DNA from: Lysobacteraceae bacterium
GTDB taxonomy: Bacteria; Pseudomonadota; Gammaproteobacteria; Xanthomonadales; Rhodanobacteraceae
NCBI GenBank assembly: GCA_028870665.1
Contig: JAGWPB010000020.1
Coordinates: forward strand, 1 to 41,470
Direction: 5' to 3'
DNA: 41,470 nt
The position numbers and the translations under genes are program-made. Each line of letters opens with the position of its first letter. The first letter of the stretch is position 1. Of the stretch, positions 7,409 to 19,015 are shown piece after piece. The notes under the pieces were generated by a model. That model was not told the DNA's origin. It ran no database searches and saw only the letters and a program-made list of their open reading frames with translations.

Positions 7409-7891
7409 ATGAGCATCCGCATCGGTGACCGCATTCCCCGCGCCCCCCTCAATATCATGCGCGACGGCGCACCCGCGGCCGTGACCAGCGACGAGATCTT
7501 CAACGGCCGCAAGGTGGTCCTGTTCGCCGTCCCCGGCGCGTTCACCCCGACCTGCTCGGTCCGGCATCTGCCGGGCTACGTCGAGCACTTCGAGGACTTC
7601 CGCCAGCGCGGCATCGAGGTGGCCTGCATGGCCGTGAACGATGCCTTCGTGATGGATGCCTGGGGCAAGTCGCAGCACACCCCCGAGGGCCTGCATCTGC
7701 TGGCCGACGGCAATGGCGCGTTCACCAGGGCACTGGGTCTGGAGCTCGACGCCACGGCGTTCGGCCTGGGTCTGCGTTCGCAGCGCTTTGCCCTCTATGC
7801 CGAGGATGCCGTGGTCAAGGCGCTGCACGTCGAGGCGCCGGGCGAATTCAAGGTCTCCAGCGCCGAGGCGATGCTGGCCGCCATCCGCTGA
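7409..7891 (+). CDS. Peroxiredoxin, Prx5-type (AhpC/TSA superfamily)
   Basis: 160-aa thiol peroxidase that reduces H2O2 and organic peroxides. The active-site motif PxxxTxxC is present as PGAFTPTC with peroxidatic Cys49. A second Cys at 73 (VACMAVND) and the FGLGLRSQRFALY segment with a conserved Arg match the Prx5 branch; no glutaredoxin domain is fused. ATG at 7409 has GGAG about 10 nt upstream; earlier in-frame starts would overlap hsp20 regulatory DNA. It is divergent from hsp20 and convergent with gyrA. Physiological reductant is not shown by the context. Confidence 0.92.
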   Translation: MSIRIGDRIPRAPLNIMRDGAPAAVTSDEIFNGRKVVLFAVPGAFTPTCSVRHLPGYVEHFEDFRQRGIEVACMAVNDAFVMDAWGKSQHTPEGLHLLADGNGAFTRALGLELDATAFGLGLRSQRFALYAEDAVVKALHVEAPGEFKVSSAEAMLAAIR

Positions 7892-7904
7892 CGGAGCCGC
7901 CGCA

Positions 7905-7940
7905 CCTGCGCAAGCCCCGGAGTGCAGGGGCTTGCGCAGG
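7905..7940. terminator. Strong bidirectional hairpin between peroxiredoxin and gyrA
   Basis: CCTGCGCAAGCCCC (7905-7918) and GGGGCTTGCGCAGG (7927-7940) are perfect 14-nt inverted repeats with an 8-nt loop. The hairpin lies between the convergent stop codons of the peroxiredoxin gene (7891) and gyrA (7955). It lacks a clear T-run on either strand, so termination strength is uncertain, but symmetry and location point to a shared transcript end. Confidence 0.65.
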
Positions 7941-7954
7941 GCGCGTTAGCGCAG

Positions 7955-10540
<2,586 letters not shown>

Positions 10541-10612
10541 CAGGGGGCTTCCGGGTGGTGGCGGGACGCGACCGCCCCAGGACGGCCGCGGTGACCCGCA
10601 AACGATCCGTGA

Positions 10613-10618
10613 AGTGTA
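10613..10618 (-). promoter_or_regulatory. gyrA: Putative -10 element of gyrA
   Basis: On the minus strand the sequence TGTGCTACACT holds a good -10 (TACACT) with a TG two bases upstream, as in extended -10 promoters. No convincing -35 is found at 16-18 bp. Start would be near 10606, giving a leader of about 66 nt. Supercoil-sensitive gyr promoters often have weak -35 boxes. Confidence 0.4.
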
Positions 10619-10643
10619 GCACAGGCATCCCGCGAAAAGGGCG

Positions 10644-10683
10644 AAAAAAGGCTTTCAAGACGGGCACTTACGCCCGCGTCTTG
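10644..10683 (-). terminator. Terminator of the mtnA-gtrA unit
   Basis: On the minus strand a stem formed by 10683-10672 and 10665-10656 (10 bp with a 2-nt bulge, 6-nt loop) overlaps the gtrA stop codon and is followed by a run of six T at 10649-10644. The T-run is 6 nt past the stem, slightly far for an ideal terminator. Confidence 0.5.
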
Positions 10684-11073
10684 ACGCCCCCGCGAGGCTT
10701 GGCGAAGACGAAGTGGCGGGCACCCAGATAGTTGACGCCGGCGCCCGTCACCGAGCCCGCGGCGACGCCAAGCGCGGGCCAGGCATGCACCAGCGGGAAC
10801 TGCCATACCGCCAGCGCGTAGGTACCGTAATTGACCAGCGCGCCACCGCTCATCGCGGCCATCCAGCGCATCCATTCGGCGCGCTTGCTGTGCTGGCCGC
10901 GATGCGCGGCGAAGGTGTAGCGGCGATTCCAGAGCCAGGTCACCGTGGCCGCGCAAAGAAACGAGAACACGCGTGCAAGGTAGGGATCCATGCCGGCCTT
11001 GCTGACCAGCAGCTGGACGATGCCGGCATCGACGAAAAAGCCGATCACGCCGCCGACAAAGAATAATCCGATC

Positions 11074-11081
<8 letters not shown>
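10668..11081 (-). CDS. GtrA-family small membrane protein
   Basis: 137 aa with four hydrophobic segments: [57 protein letters not shown] and [24 protein letters not shown]. The WNRRYTF and [10 protein letters not shown] motifs are typical of GtrA/DPMS family proteins, proposed to flip or help transfer polyprenyl-linked sugars. ATG at 11081 overlaps the mtnA stop by 8 nt, so translation is probably coupled. No glycosyltransferase or lipopolysaccharide gene is nearby, so its partner cannot be named. Confidence 0.85.
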
Positions 11082-12093
<1,012 letters not shown>

Positions 12094-12142
12094 CGGGTCC
12101 TCGGGCATGGCGGGCGATCAGGGCGCCGCCGAGCGGCGTCCG

Positions 12143-12370
12143 TCACGATGAGGCATAGACGCCTCTGCGGGCAAGGAGTTCGGCGCGCGCTGCGGATGCA
12201 ACGGCGCGCGAGTCCCGGATCGCGACCGGGCTGTCGGCGTGGCGCTGGCGCAAGGGCAACCGGCGCACGACCCTGATCGCGGTCCCGCGCCACGCCCGGC
12301 GGCCGATCGGCACGCCCGGCCGCAGGGCGCGGCGGATGGCTCGGCGGATTGCGCGGCATCGTGAAGGCAT
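12143..12370 (-). CDS. Possible small arginine-rich protein (hypothetical)
   Basis: The 306-bp gap between mtnA and phaC (12094-12399) holds one open frame worth noting: 75 aa from ATG 12370 (80 aa if GTG 12385 is used), beginning MPSRCRAIRRAIRR and ending LLARRGVYASS. It is rich in Arg and Ala, and most third codon positions are G or C, as in the neighbours. Against it, GGGAGG is 1 nt from the GTG and about 16 nt from the ATG, and I recognise no family. Chance open frames are common at this GC level. Small stems also occur in the gap (GAGGC/GCCTC at the end of the frame; GCCGC/GCGGC at 12125-12137). Confidence 0.25.
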   Translation of the reverse strand: MPSRCRAIRRAIRRALRPGVPIGRRAWRGTAIRVVRRLPLRQRHADSPVAIRDSRAVASAARAELLARRGVYASS

Positions 12371-12399
12371 CGCGCCGGCGTTCACACCTCCCGGCGGTC

Positions 12400-13470
12400 T
12401 CAGCCACCCCTCGCAGCCAGCCAGGCATGGACCGCGCCGGGCACTTCGCGTTGGGCGCGGCTGGAGACATAGATGCCGATGTGGCCGCCCTTGAAGCTGA
12501 GCTCGGTGTAATCCCGGGTACCGACGTGGTCGCGCAACGGACGCGCCGCCGAGGGCGGCACCAGATGATCCTGCTCGGCATAGATGTTGAGCACCGGCAT
12601 GCTCACCCGCTCGAGATCGACGCGGCGACCGCCGATCATGACCTCGCCCTTGATCAGCTTGTTGCCCTGGTAAAAATCCTTGATGAACTGGCGAAATGCC
12701 TCACCGGCCTGGTCGGGCGAGTCGAAGATCCACTTTTCCATGCGCAGGAAGTTCTCGACTTCCTTCGGATCGTCGAGAATGTCCACCAGGCCGACGTACT
12801 TCTGCTGGTTCAGGCGCACCGGCTTCAGCGTCAGATAGCAGAAGTTCATCAGGTCGGCGGGAATGTTGCCCAGCGAATCGACGAAGGCATCGACGTCCAT
12901 CTCGCGCGTCCAGTGCGAGAGCATGTTGTCCGGCGTGTGGAAATCCACCGGCGTCACCATCGTGATCAGGTTGGCCAGTTTCTCCGGGTGCAGTGCGGCG
13001 TAGCACAGCGAGAACGCGCCGCCCTGGCAGATCCCCAGCAGATTGATCGCATCGAGGTCGTGACGCCTGCGCACCACGTCGATGCAGCGGCCGAGATAGC
13101 CCTCGATATAGTCCTCGAGCGTCAGCCAGCGATCGGCGAGATCGGGATAGCCCCAGTCGATCAGGTACACGTCCTCGCCCTGCTCCAGCAGCCGCGCCAC
13201 CAGCGAGCGGTCGGCCTGCAGATCGGTCATCCACGGCGTATTGACCAGCGCATAGCTGATCAGCAGCGGCACCTTCGCGCTCGGCTTGCGCTCACCACGG
13301 AAGTGATAGAGCACCAGCTTGTCTTCGCGATAGACCGCCTCCTTCGGCGTGGCGCCGAAGTGCACCTCGCCGAGGCTGCGCAGACTGGGCAGCCCGGCGG
13401 CGAGCTTGCGGCGGAAGGTTTCGATTTCTTCGAGGGCCTTGAGCGGATCGATGCGCAACGGGCTGTACAT
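12400..13470 (-). CDS. phaC: Class III poly(3-hydroxyalkanoate) synthase, catalytic subunit PhaC
   Basis: 356 aa, the short length typical of class III PhaC, which works only with PhaE. Alpha/beta hydrolase with lipase-like box GICQGG (146-151); catalytic triad Cys148, Asp301 (AEQDHLVPP) and His330 (FKGGHIGIYV). It polymerises hydroxyacyl-CoA into storage polyester on granules. ATG at 13470 has GAGGAG overlapping the phaE stop, a sign of coupled translation; the two genes are 9 nt apart. No phaA, phaB, phasin or depolymerase gene is in the window. Confidence 0.95.
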   Translation of the reverse strand: MYSPLRIDPLKALEEIETFRRKLAAGLPSLRSLGEVHFGATPKEAVYREDKLVLYHFRGERKPSAKVPLLISYALVNTPWMTDLQADRSLVARLLEQGEDVYLIDWGYPDLADRWLTLEDYIEGYLGRCIDVVRRRHDLDAINLLGICQGGAFSLCYAALHPEKLANLITMVTPVDFHTPDNMLSHWTREMDVDAFVDSLGNIPADLMNFCYLTLKPVRLNQQKYVGLVDILDDPKEVENFLRMEKWIFDSPDQAGEAFRQFIKDFYQGNKLIKGEVMIGGRRVDLERVSMPVLNIYAEQDHLVPPSAARPLRDHVGTRDYTELSFKGGHIGIYVSSRAQREVPGAVHAWLAARGG

Positions 13471-13479
13471 GGCGGCTCC

Positions 13480-14592
13480 TCAGGGGTTCTTGCGAGCAGG
13501 ACGGCGTTTGCCGGCACCGGGCTTGGGCGTGCTGGCGGGCACCGGCGCGCGCACGGTGGGCCTGGGCTTGCCGGCGGCAGCGGCCGGTGCGCTCACGACG
13601 GCCTTGGACTTGCCCGCGGCGGGCGCCGGGGCGCGCACGCCGGCCTTGAGCTTGCCGGCAGCGACCGCGGGCTTGCTCACGACCGACTCGGGCGTTGTTG
13701 CCGGCATCGGCGCAGCGGCGCGGCCACGCTTCAATGCTTCGAGCTCGATGCGCAGGGCAGCCACCTCGTGCGCCAGTTCGCCCTGGACACGGAGTGTCCG
13801 TCGCACTTCATGCAGACGTTGGCCGAGCGTCGCCACCTCGCCGCGAGTCGGCAATCCCATCTCGCGGACGAGGACCTCGGTCTGTGCCTGGCTCTCGTGA
13901 CGCACGCGGGACTGCGCGTTGACCAGGGCGCCGTAGACGCTGCGGTACTCGGGCGACAGCGCGACTTCCTGGAAGGCATCCTCGGCGGCGTCCACCCAGA
14001 GGTCGTAGAGCGCACGCAGCGAGTCGATCTGCCGACCGGGCTCAGCATGCGCGGCGAGCTTCGCTTCGAGCCGTTCGGCGGCCAGCCGGCCGGCGCGCGC
14101 CAGCAGGGCGTGGTACTGAGCCATCTGCTGCTGCAGGTCGGTGAGTGCCTGCAGCAGGCGCTGACCACGCTCCTGATGTTCCCGGGCAAGGCCGAAGGTC
14201 GGCAGGTTGATGTCCTTGCGCAGGCCTTCGAGCAGCGGCTCGGCAACGCGCCGGGCCCCGGCCAGCCACGCGTCCGGACCACCACCGGCCATGCCGCTGG
14301 TATCCGCGAACGCCTGTGCGAAGGGCTGCCCCGGTCCCGCGAACACACCGCTCATCCAGCCGCGCCAATCGCCGGCCGAAGCGGCGTCCGGGGCGCCCGC
14401 CCACAATGTTTCGAGCAGGGAGAAGTAACCCTTCAGGCCAGCCAGGGCGCGTTCCGCCGCTTCGGACGATGCCGCCGCCGTGGGTACGGCGCCGGACGTG
14501 GCGCCACCTTTCATCCAACCCTGCCAGGCATCCCAAGACTGCCGGGCCAGTCGCTCGAAGTCGCTGCCGGATAACGCGTCTGCATGGGCCAT
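13480..14592 (-). CDS. phaE: Class III PHA synthase subunit PhaE with histone-H1-like tail
   Basis: 370 aa. The N-terminal part has SWDAWQGWM and other aromatic segments; residues 185-290 form the PhaE core with SLRALYDLWVDAAEDAF, ALSPEYRSVYGALVNAQSRVR and GLPTRGEVATLGQRLHEVRRTLR, the last predicted as a coiled coil. PhaE activates PhaC and takes it to the granule. Residues about 291-370 are an Ala/Lys/Pro/Arg tail with three 14-aa repeats of the type (A)AAGKxKxxVxAP, ending KRRPARKNP. Such tails resemble histone H1 and those of PhaF/PhaM that bind DNA. ATG at 14592 has GGGAG upstream; upstream open frame is rejected. Confidence 0.9.
   Translation of the reverse strand: MAHADALSGSDFERLARQSWDAWQGWMKGGATSGAVPTAAASSEAAERALAGLKGYFSLLETLWAGAPDAASAGDWRGWMSGVFAGPGQPFAQAFADTSGMAGGGPDAWLAGARRVAEPLLEGLRKDINLPTFGLAREHQERGQRLLQALTDLQQQMAQYHALLARAGRLAAERLEAKLAAHAEPGRQIDSLRALYDLWVDAAEDAFQEVALSPEYRSVYGALVNAQSRVRHESQAQTEVLVREMGLPTRGEVATLGQRLHEVRRTLRVQGELAHEVAALRIELEALKRGRAAAPMPATTPESVVSKPAVAAGKLKAGVRAPAPAAGKSKAVVSAPAAAAGKPRPTVRAPVPASTPKPGAGKRRPARKNP
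13543..13668 (-). repeat. Three 42-bp tandem repeats in the phaE tail
   Basis: Residues 309-322, 323-336 and 337-350 of PhaE are degenerate 14-aa copies: AVAAGKLKAGVRAP, APAAGKSKAVVSAP and AAAAGKPRPTVRAP. Each is 42 bp (13668-13627, 13626-13585, 13584-13543). The copies have diverged at many silent sites, so the array is not recent. Confidence 0.85.
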
Positions 14593-14756
14593 GCTGATCT
14601 CCCGAGTCCTTGTGCATCCATCGGTTCGCGGCTCCGCGGTCGGGCGGTATCCGCTCCTCGCCCTGCGGGCGTTTGCCATCCTGTCGGTCGCCGCGCCACG
14701 GCCGCCCCGCGCCGGATCCATGGCCGCGTCATCGCGCCGCCCGCATGCATGGGTCT

Positions 14757-14785
14757 ATTGTGCGCCGCACCATCGGGGATCGCAA
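14757..14785 (-). promoter_or_regulatory. Putative phaEC promoter with TGC-N3-GCA dyad
   Basis: On the minus strand TTGCGA (14785-14780), 17 bp, then CACAAT (14762-14757): four of six -10 bases and four of six -35 bases match sigma70. A dyad GTGC-N3-GCAC (14760-14770) overlaps the -10. PhaR repressors in some PHA producers bind TGC-N3-GCA-type sites, so regulation there is conceivable. The leader to the phaE ATG would be about 158 nt. Confidence 0.4.
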
Positions 14786-14790
14786 ACGAT

Positions 14791-14819
14791 GACGCCCGGC
14801 TCTTGCGAGACCGGGCGTC
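14791..14819 (-). terminator. Hairpin terminator downstream of pnp
   Basis: GACGCCCGG (14791-14799) and CCGGGCGTC (14811-14819) form a 9-bp stem, with TCT/AGA continuing it and a TGCG loop. It starts 24 nt after the pnp stop and is followed on the minus strand only by ATCGTTTG, a weak T-run. It probably marks the end of the rimP-pnp transcript. Confidence 0.6.
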
Positions 14820-14843
14820 GGGAATCGCGGGGGTACGCCTGGC

Positions 14844-16943
<2,100 letters not shown>

Positions 16944-16965
16944 GAATATGTCCTTTTGGCCGGGC

Positions 16966-17235
16966 TCAGCGACGCAGGCCGAGGCGCTGGATCAGGGTTT
17001 GATAGCGCTCGCTGTCCTTGCCCTTGAGATAGCCGAGCAGGCGCTTGCGCTGATTGACGAGCTTCAGCAGGCCGCGGCGCGAATGATGATCGTGCGCATG
17101 CGTCTTGAAGTGCCCGGAGAGGTGCTCGATGCGCGCGGAAAGCAGGGCGACCTGCACCTCCGGCGAGCCGGTGTCAGCCGGCGCGCGCCGGTAGTCGGTG
17201 ATGATCTTGCTGGTCTGTTCAACGGTAAGCGACAT
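16966..17235 (-). CDS. rpsO: 30S ribosomal protein S15
   Basis: 89 aa, the standard length. [69 protein letters not shown] and the [12 protein letters not shown] end are diagnostic. S15 binds the central domain of 16S rRNA early in 30S assembly. ATG at 17235; GAGG is 13-16 nt upstream and sits inside a hairpin (17246-17268). It has its own putative promoter (17343-17372) in addition to read-through from truB. Confidence 0.98.
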   Translation of the reverse strand: MSLTVEQTSKIITDYRRAPADTGSPEVQVALLSARIEHLSGHFKTHAHDHHSRRGLLKLVNQRKRLLGYLKGKDSERYQTLIQRLGLRR

Positions 17236-17245
17236 GGGAGTACTG

Positions 17246-17268
17246 AGCCTCGAAGCAGGTGCGAGGCT
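17246..17268 (-). promoter_or_regulatory. Leader hairpin holding the rpsO Shine-Dalgarno region
   Basis: On the minus strand AGCCTCG (17268-17262) pairs perfectly with CGAGGCT (17252-17246) across a 9-nt loop. The only GAGG near the rpsO start is in the 3' arm, so the stem would hide the ribosome site. S15 is known to repress its own mRNA through leader structures that differ between lineages, so this is a candidate autoregulatory element. Confidence 0.45.
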
Positions 17269-17342
17269 TGCCACGGATCACCGCTCGGATGATGCGTCGC
17301 AAGCCCCGCCGGGTGGATACGGGCCATGGTGTCAAGCCGGGT

Positions 17343-17372
17343 ATTTTAGCGGCAGCCGCGACCATCCAACAA
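17343..17372 (-). promoter_or_regulatory. Putative rpsO-pnp promoter
   Basis: On the minus strand TTGTTG (17372-17367), 18 bp, then TAAAAT (17348-17343), a five-of-six match to the -10. Start would be near 17336, leaving a leader of about 100 nt. It lies in the 162-bp truB-rpsO gap, where E. coli also has an rpsO promoter. Confidence 0.6.
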
Positions 17373-17397
17373 GCTAAATCGGCCGATTCGAGCCGAC

Positions 17398-18315
17398 TCA
17401 GGCCGACCAGTGGAATCCGCGGCGGGTGTGAAGACGCCCGTCCGCGTCCACTTCGGCCAGCGCCAGCGGGCGCCCCCCCGCCTCCAGCGCAAGACATGGG
17501 CCAGGCCGCAGACCGGACGGTGCGGTGACCCGCAGGCCGTTGCCGAGCGCGATGGCCTCGGCCGCGCCCAGCACGACGCGCGGCCAATCGGCCAATCCGG
17601 CCTCGAGCGGCAGCAGGCAGGCGTCCAGACCGGTTTCACCCGCACGCTCACGCAGTTCCACAAGCTCCTCGAAGGTCCGCATCGCCGGGGTCCGGAACGG
17701 GGCTACCCACAGCCGCCGCAGCGCGGTCAGATGGCCGCCGCAGCCCAGACGCTCGCCGAGATCGCGCGCCAGGCTGCGAATGTAGGTTCCCGAGCCGCAT
17801 TCGACCTGCAGCGTGATCCGGCCGCCGTCGCAAGCGTCGATCTGCAGCGCGTGGATCTCCACCTCACGTGGCGGTGCCGCGACCGCTTCGCCGCGGCGGG
17901 CGCGCCGGTACAGCGGCACGCCGCCCCGCTTGATGGCCGCATAGACCGGCGGCACCTGGCGGATGCGGCCGACGAAGGTCGCCGCCGTGGCACGCACGGC
18001 ATCAAGCTGCAGTGCCGGCACCGCCCGCTCGACCAGCCCATCCCCCTCGGCGTCGTCCGTGGTCGTGGTCAGGCCGAGGCGGATCTCGGCGGCGTAGGCC
18101 TTGCGCGCGCCGAGCAGCAATCCGGCGATCTTGGTCGCCTCGCCCAGGCAGATCGGCAGCAGCCCGCTGGCGAGGGGATCCAGGCTGCCGGTGTGCCCGG
18201 CCCGCGTCGCGCCGAACAGCTGGCGCACCTGCTGCAGGGCGCGATTCGAACTCGGCCCGCGCGCCTTGTCGAGCAGGAGGATGCCGTGGACATCGCGGGT
18301 CGCGGTACGGGACAT
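17398..18315 (-). CDS. truB: tRNA pseudouridine(55) synthase
   Basis: 305 aa. Makes pseudouridine 55 in the T-loop of tRNAs. The catalytic Asp46 is in GHTGSLDPLASGLLPICLGEATK; also visible are LLLDKARGPSSN at the N-terminus, YAAEIRLGLTTTTDDAEG, and CGSGTYIRSLARDLGERLG. ATG at 18315 gives MSRTATRDVHGILLLDK, matching the family; an extended frame would cross a heptamer array and is rejected. No clear Shine-Dalgarno is seen. It follows rbfA after 200 bp of repeat-containing DNA, an unusually long gap for this operon. Confidence 0.96.
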   Translation of the reverse strand: MSRTATRDVHGILLLDKARGPSSNRALQQVRQLFGATRAGHTGSLDPLASGLLPICLGEATKIAGLLLGARKAYAAEIRLGLTTTTDDAEGDGLVERAVPALQLDAVRATAATFVGRIRQVPPVYAAIKRGGVPLYRRARRGEAVAAPPREVEIHALQIDACDGGRITLQVECGSGTYIRSLARDLGERLGCGGHLTALRRLWVAPFRTPAMRTFEELVELRERAGETGLDACLLPLEAGLADWPRVVLGAAEAIALGNGLRVTAPSGLRPGPCLALEAGGRPLALAEVDADGRLHTRRGFHWSA

Positions 18316-18325
18316 GTCGAAGGAT

Positions 18326-18346
18326 GACTCGGGAGTCGGGACTCGG
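18326..18346. repeat. Heptamer array upstream of truB
   Basis: Three 7-nt units, GACTCGG, GAGTCGG, GACTCGG, lie 11 nt upstream of the truB ATG. They belong to the same degenerate family as the units at 222-242 and 18985-19012. Confidence 0.8.
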
Positions 18347-18371
18347 GAAAATGCCAAGCCCTGCGGCGGCG

Positions 18372-18432
18372 TGGGCTGGACTGACAAGCCCAGCGCTCTG
18401 GGCGGCCCTGGGCTGGGCTTTTCAGCCCAGCC
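18372..18432. repeat. Two GGGCT/AGCCC palindromes, rbfA-truB gap
   Basis: TGGGCT (18372-18377) pairs with AGCCCA (18387-18392), and GGCTGGGCT (18411-18419) pairs perfectly with AGCCCAGCC (18424-18432) around a 4-nt loop. The two hairpins share the GGGCT core and sit 50 nt from the truB heptamer array. This looks like a repetitive extragenic palindrome, although its copy number elsewhere cannot be seen here. Confidence 0.65.
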
Positions 18433-18515
18433 TGCGATTCAGATGGCGGCTGCATCGATCCGGCGCCGAGCGGCACGATGCAAAAGGGAAAAGCAGGCGC
18501 TCGGCGGCGCGCGGT

Positions 18516-18893
18516 TCAGCCCGCCGCCTGATCGTCGCTGGCATCGAGGTCGCCGCTGCCGCGCAGCAGGGCGTCGATGCGCTCGCCGCGATCGACCGAA
18601 TCGTCGTAGCGGAAGCGCAGCTCCGGTACCCGGCGCATGCGCATGACGCGCGATAGCTGCACGCGGAATTCGCGGGCCATGACATTCAGCGCCTTCACCG
18701 CGGCCGACGATTGCTGCGGCAGCAGCGCAGTGACCCAGATGGTGGCGAAATCGAGGTCTCGCGTCACCTCGACATCGGAAACGCTGACCGAGGGCAGCGC
18801 GTGGTCGCGTACCGCGGCGTGCACCAGCGTGCTGACCTCGCGACGCAGCTCGGCGGCAACCCGGTCAGTGCGTTTGAAGTCGCGCGAAGGCAT
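18516..18893 (-). CDS. rbfA: Ribosome-binding factor A
   Basis: 125 aa. Single KH-like domain protein that helps late 30S maturation and cold adaptation. Visible: FKRTDRVAAELRREVSTLVHAAVRD at the N-terminus, VSVSDVEVTRDLDFATIWVTAL, and MRRVPELRFRYDDSVDRGERIDALL near the end, all typical of RbfA. ATG at 18893 is preferred; a TTG two codons earlier (18899) is possible. No strong Shine-Dalgarno. The gap to infB (122 bp) contains two repeat arrays. Confidence 0.95.
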   Translation of the reverse strand: MPSRDFKRTDRVAAELRREVSTLVHAAVRDHALPSVSVSDVEVTRDLDFATIWVTALLPQQSSAAVKALNVMAREFRVQLSRVMRMRRVPELRFRYDDSVDRGERIDALLRGSGDLDASDDQAAG

Positions 18894-18905
18894 CGGCAAG
18901 AAATC

Positions 18906-18933
18906 GGAAGTGGGAAATGGGCAGTTGGAAGTC
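18906..18933. repeat. GGAAGTG-type heptamer array between rbfA and infB
   Basis: Four 7-nt units, GGAAGTG, GGAAATG, GGCAGTT, GGAAGTC, lie 12 nt upstream of the rbfA start on the other strand sense. The unit differs from the GACTCGG family but has the same length and gene-edge position. Confidence 0.75.
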
Positions 18934-18984
18934 GAGCGTTATGGGGCGAAAGCGCATGCATTTTGCTCTGCAAGTCTTGTGTTT

Positions 18985-19012
18985 TCCCGAGTTCCGAGTC
19001 CCGAGTCCCGGA
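18985..19012. repeat. TCCCGAG-type heptamer array downstream of infB
   Basis: Four 7-nt units, TCCCGAG, TTCCGAG, TCCCGAG, TCCCGGA, end 3 nt before the infB stop codon on the complementary strand. Read on the minus strand they are CTCGGGA-like, the same family as 222-242 and 18326-18346. Confidence 0.8.
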
Positions 19013-19015
19013 ATC

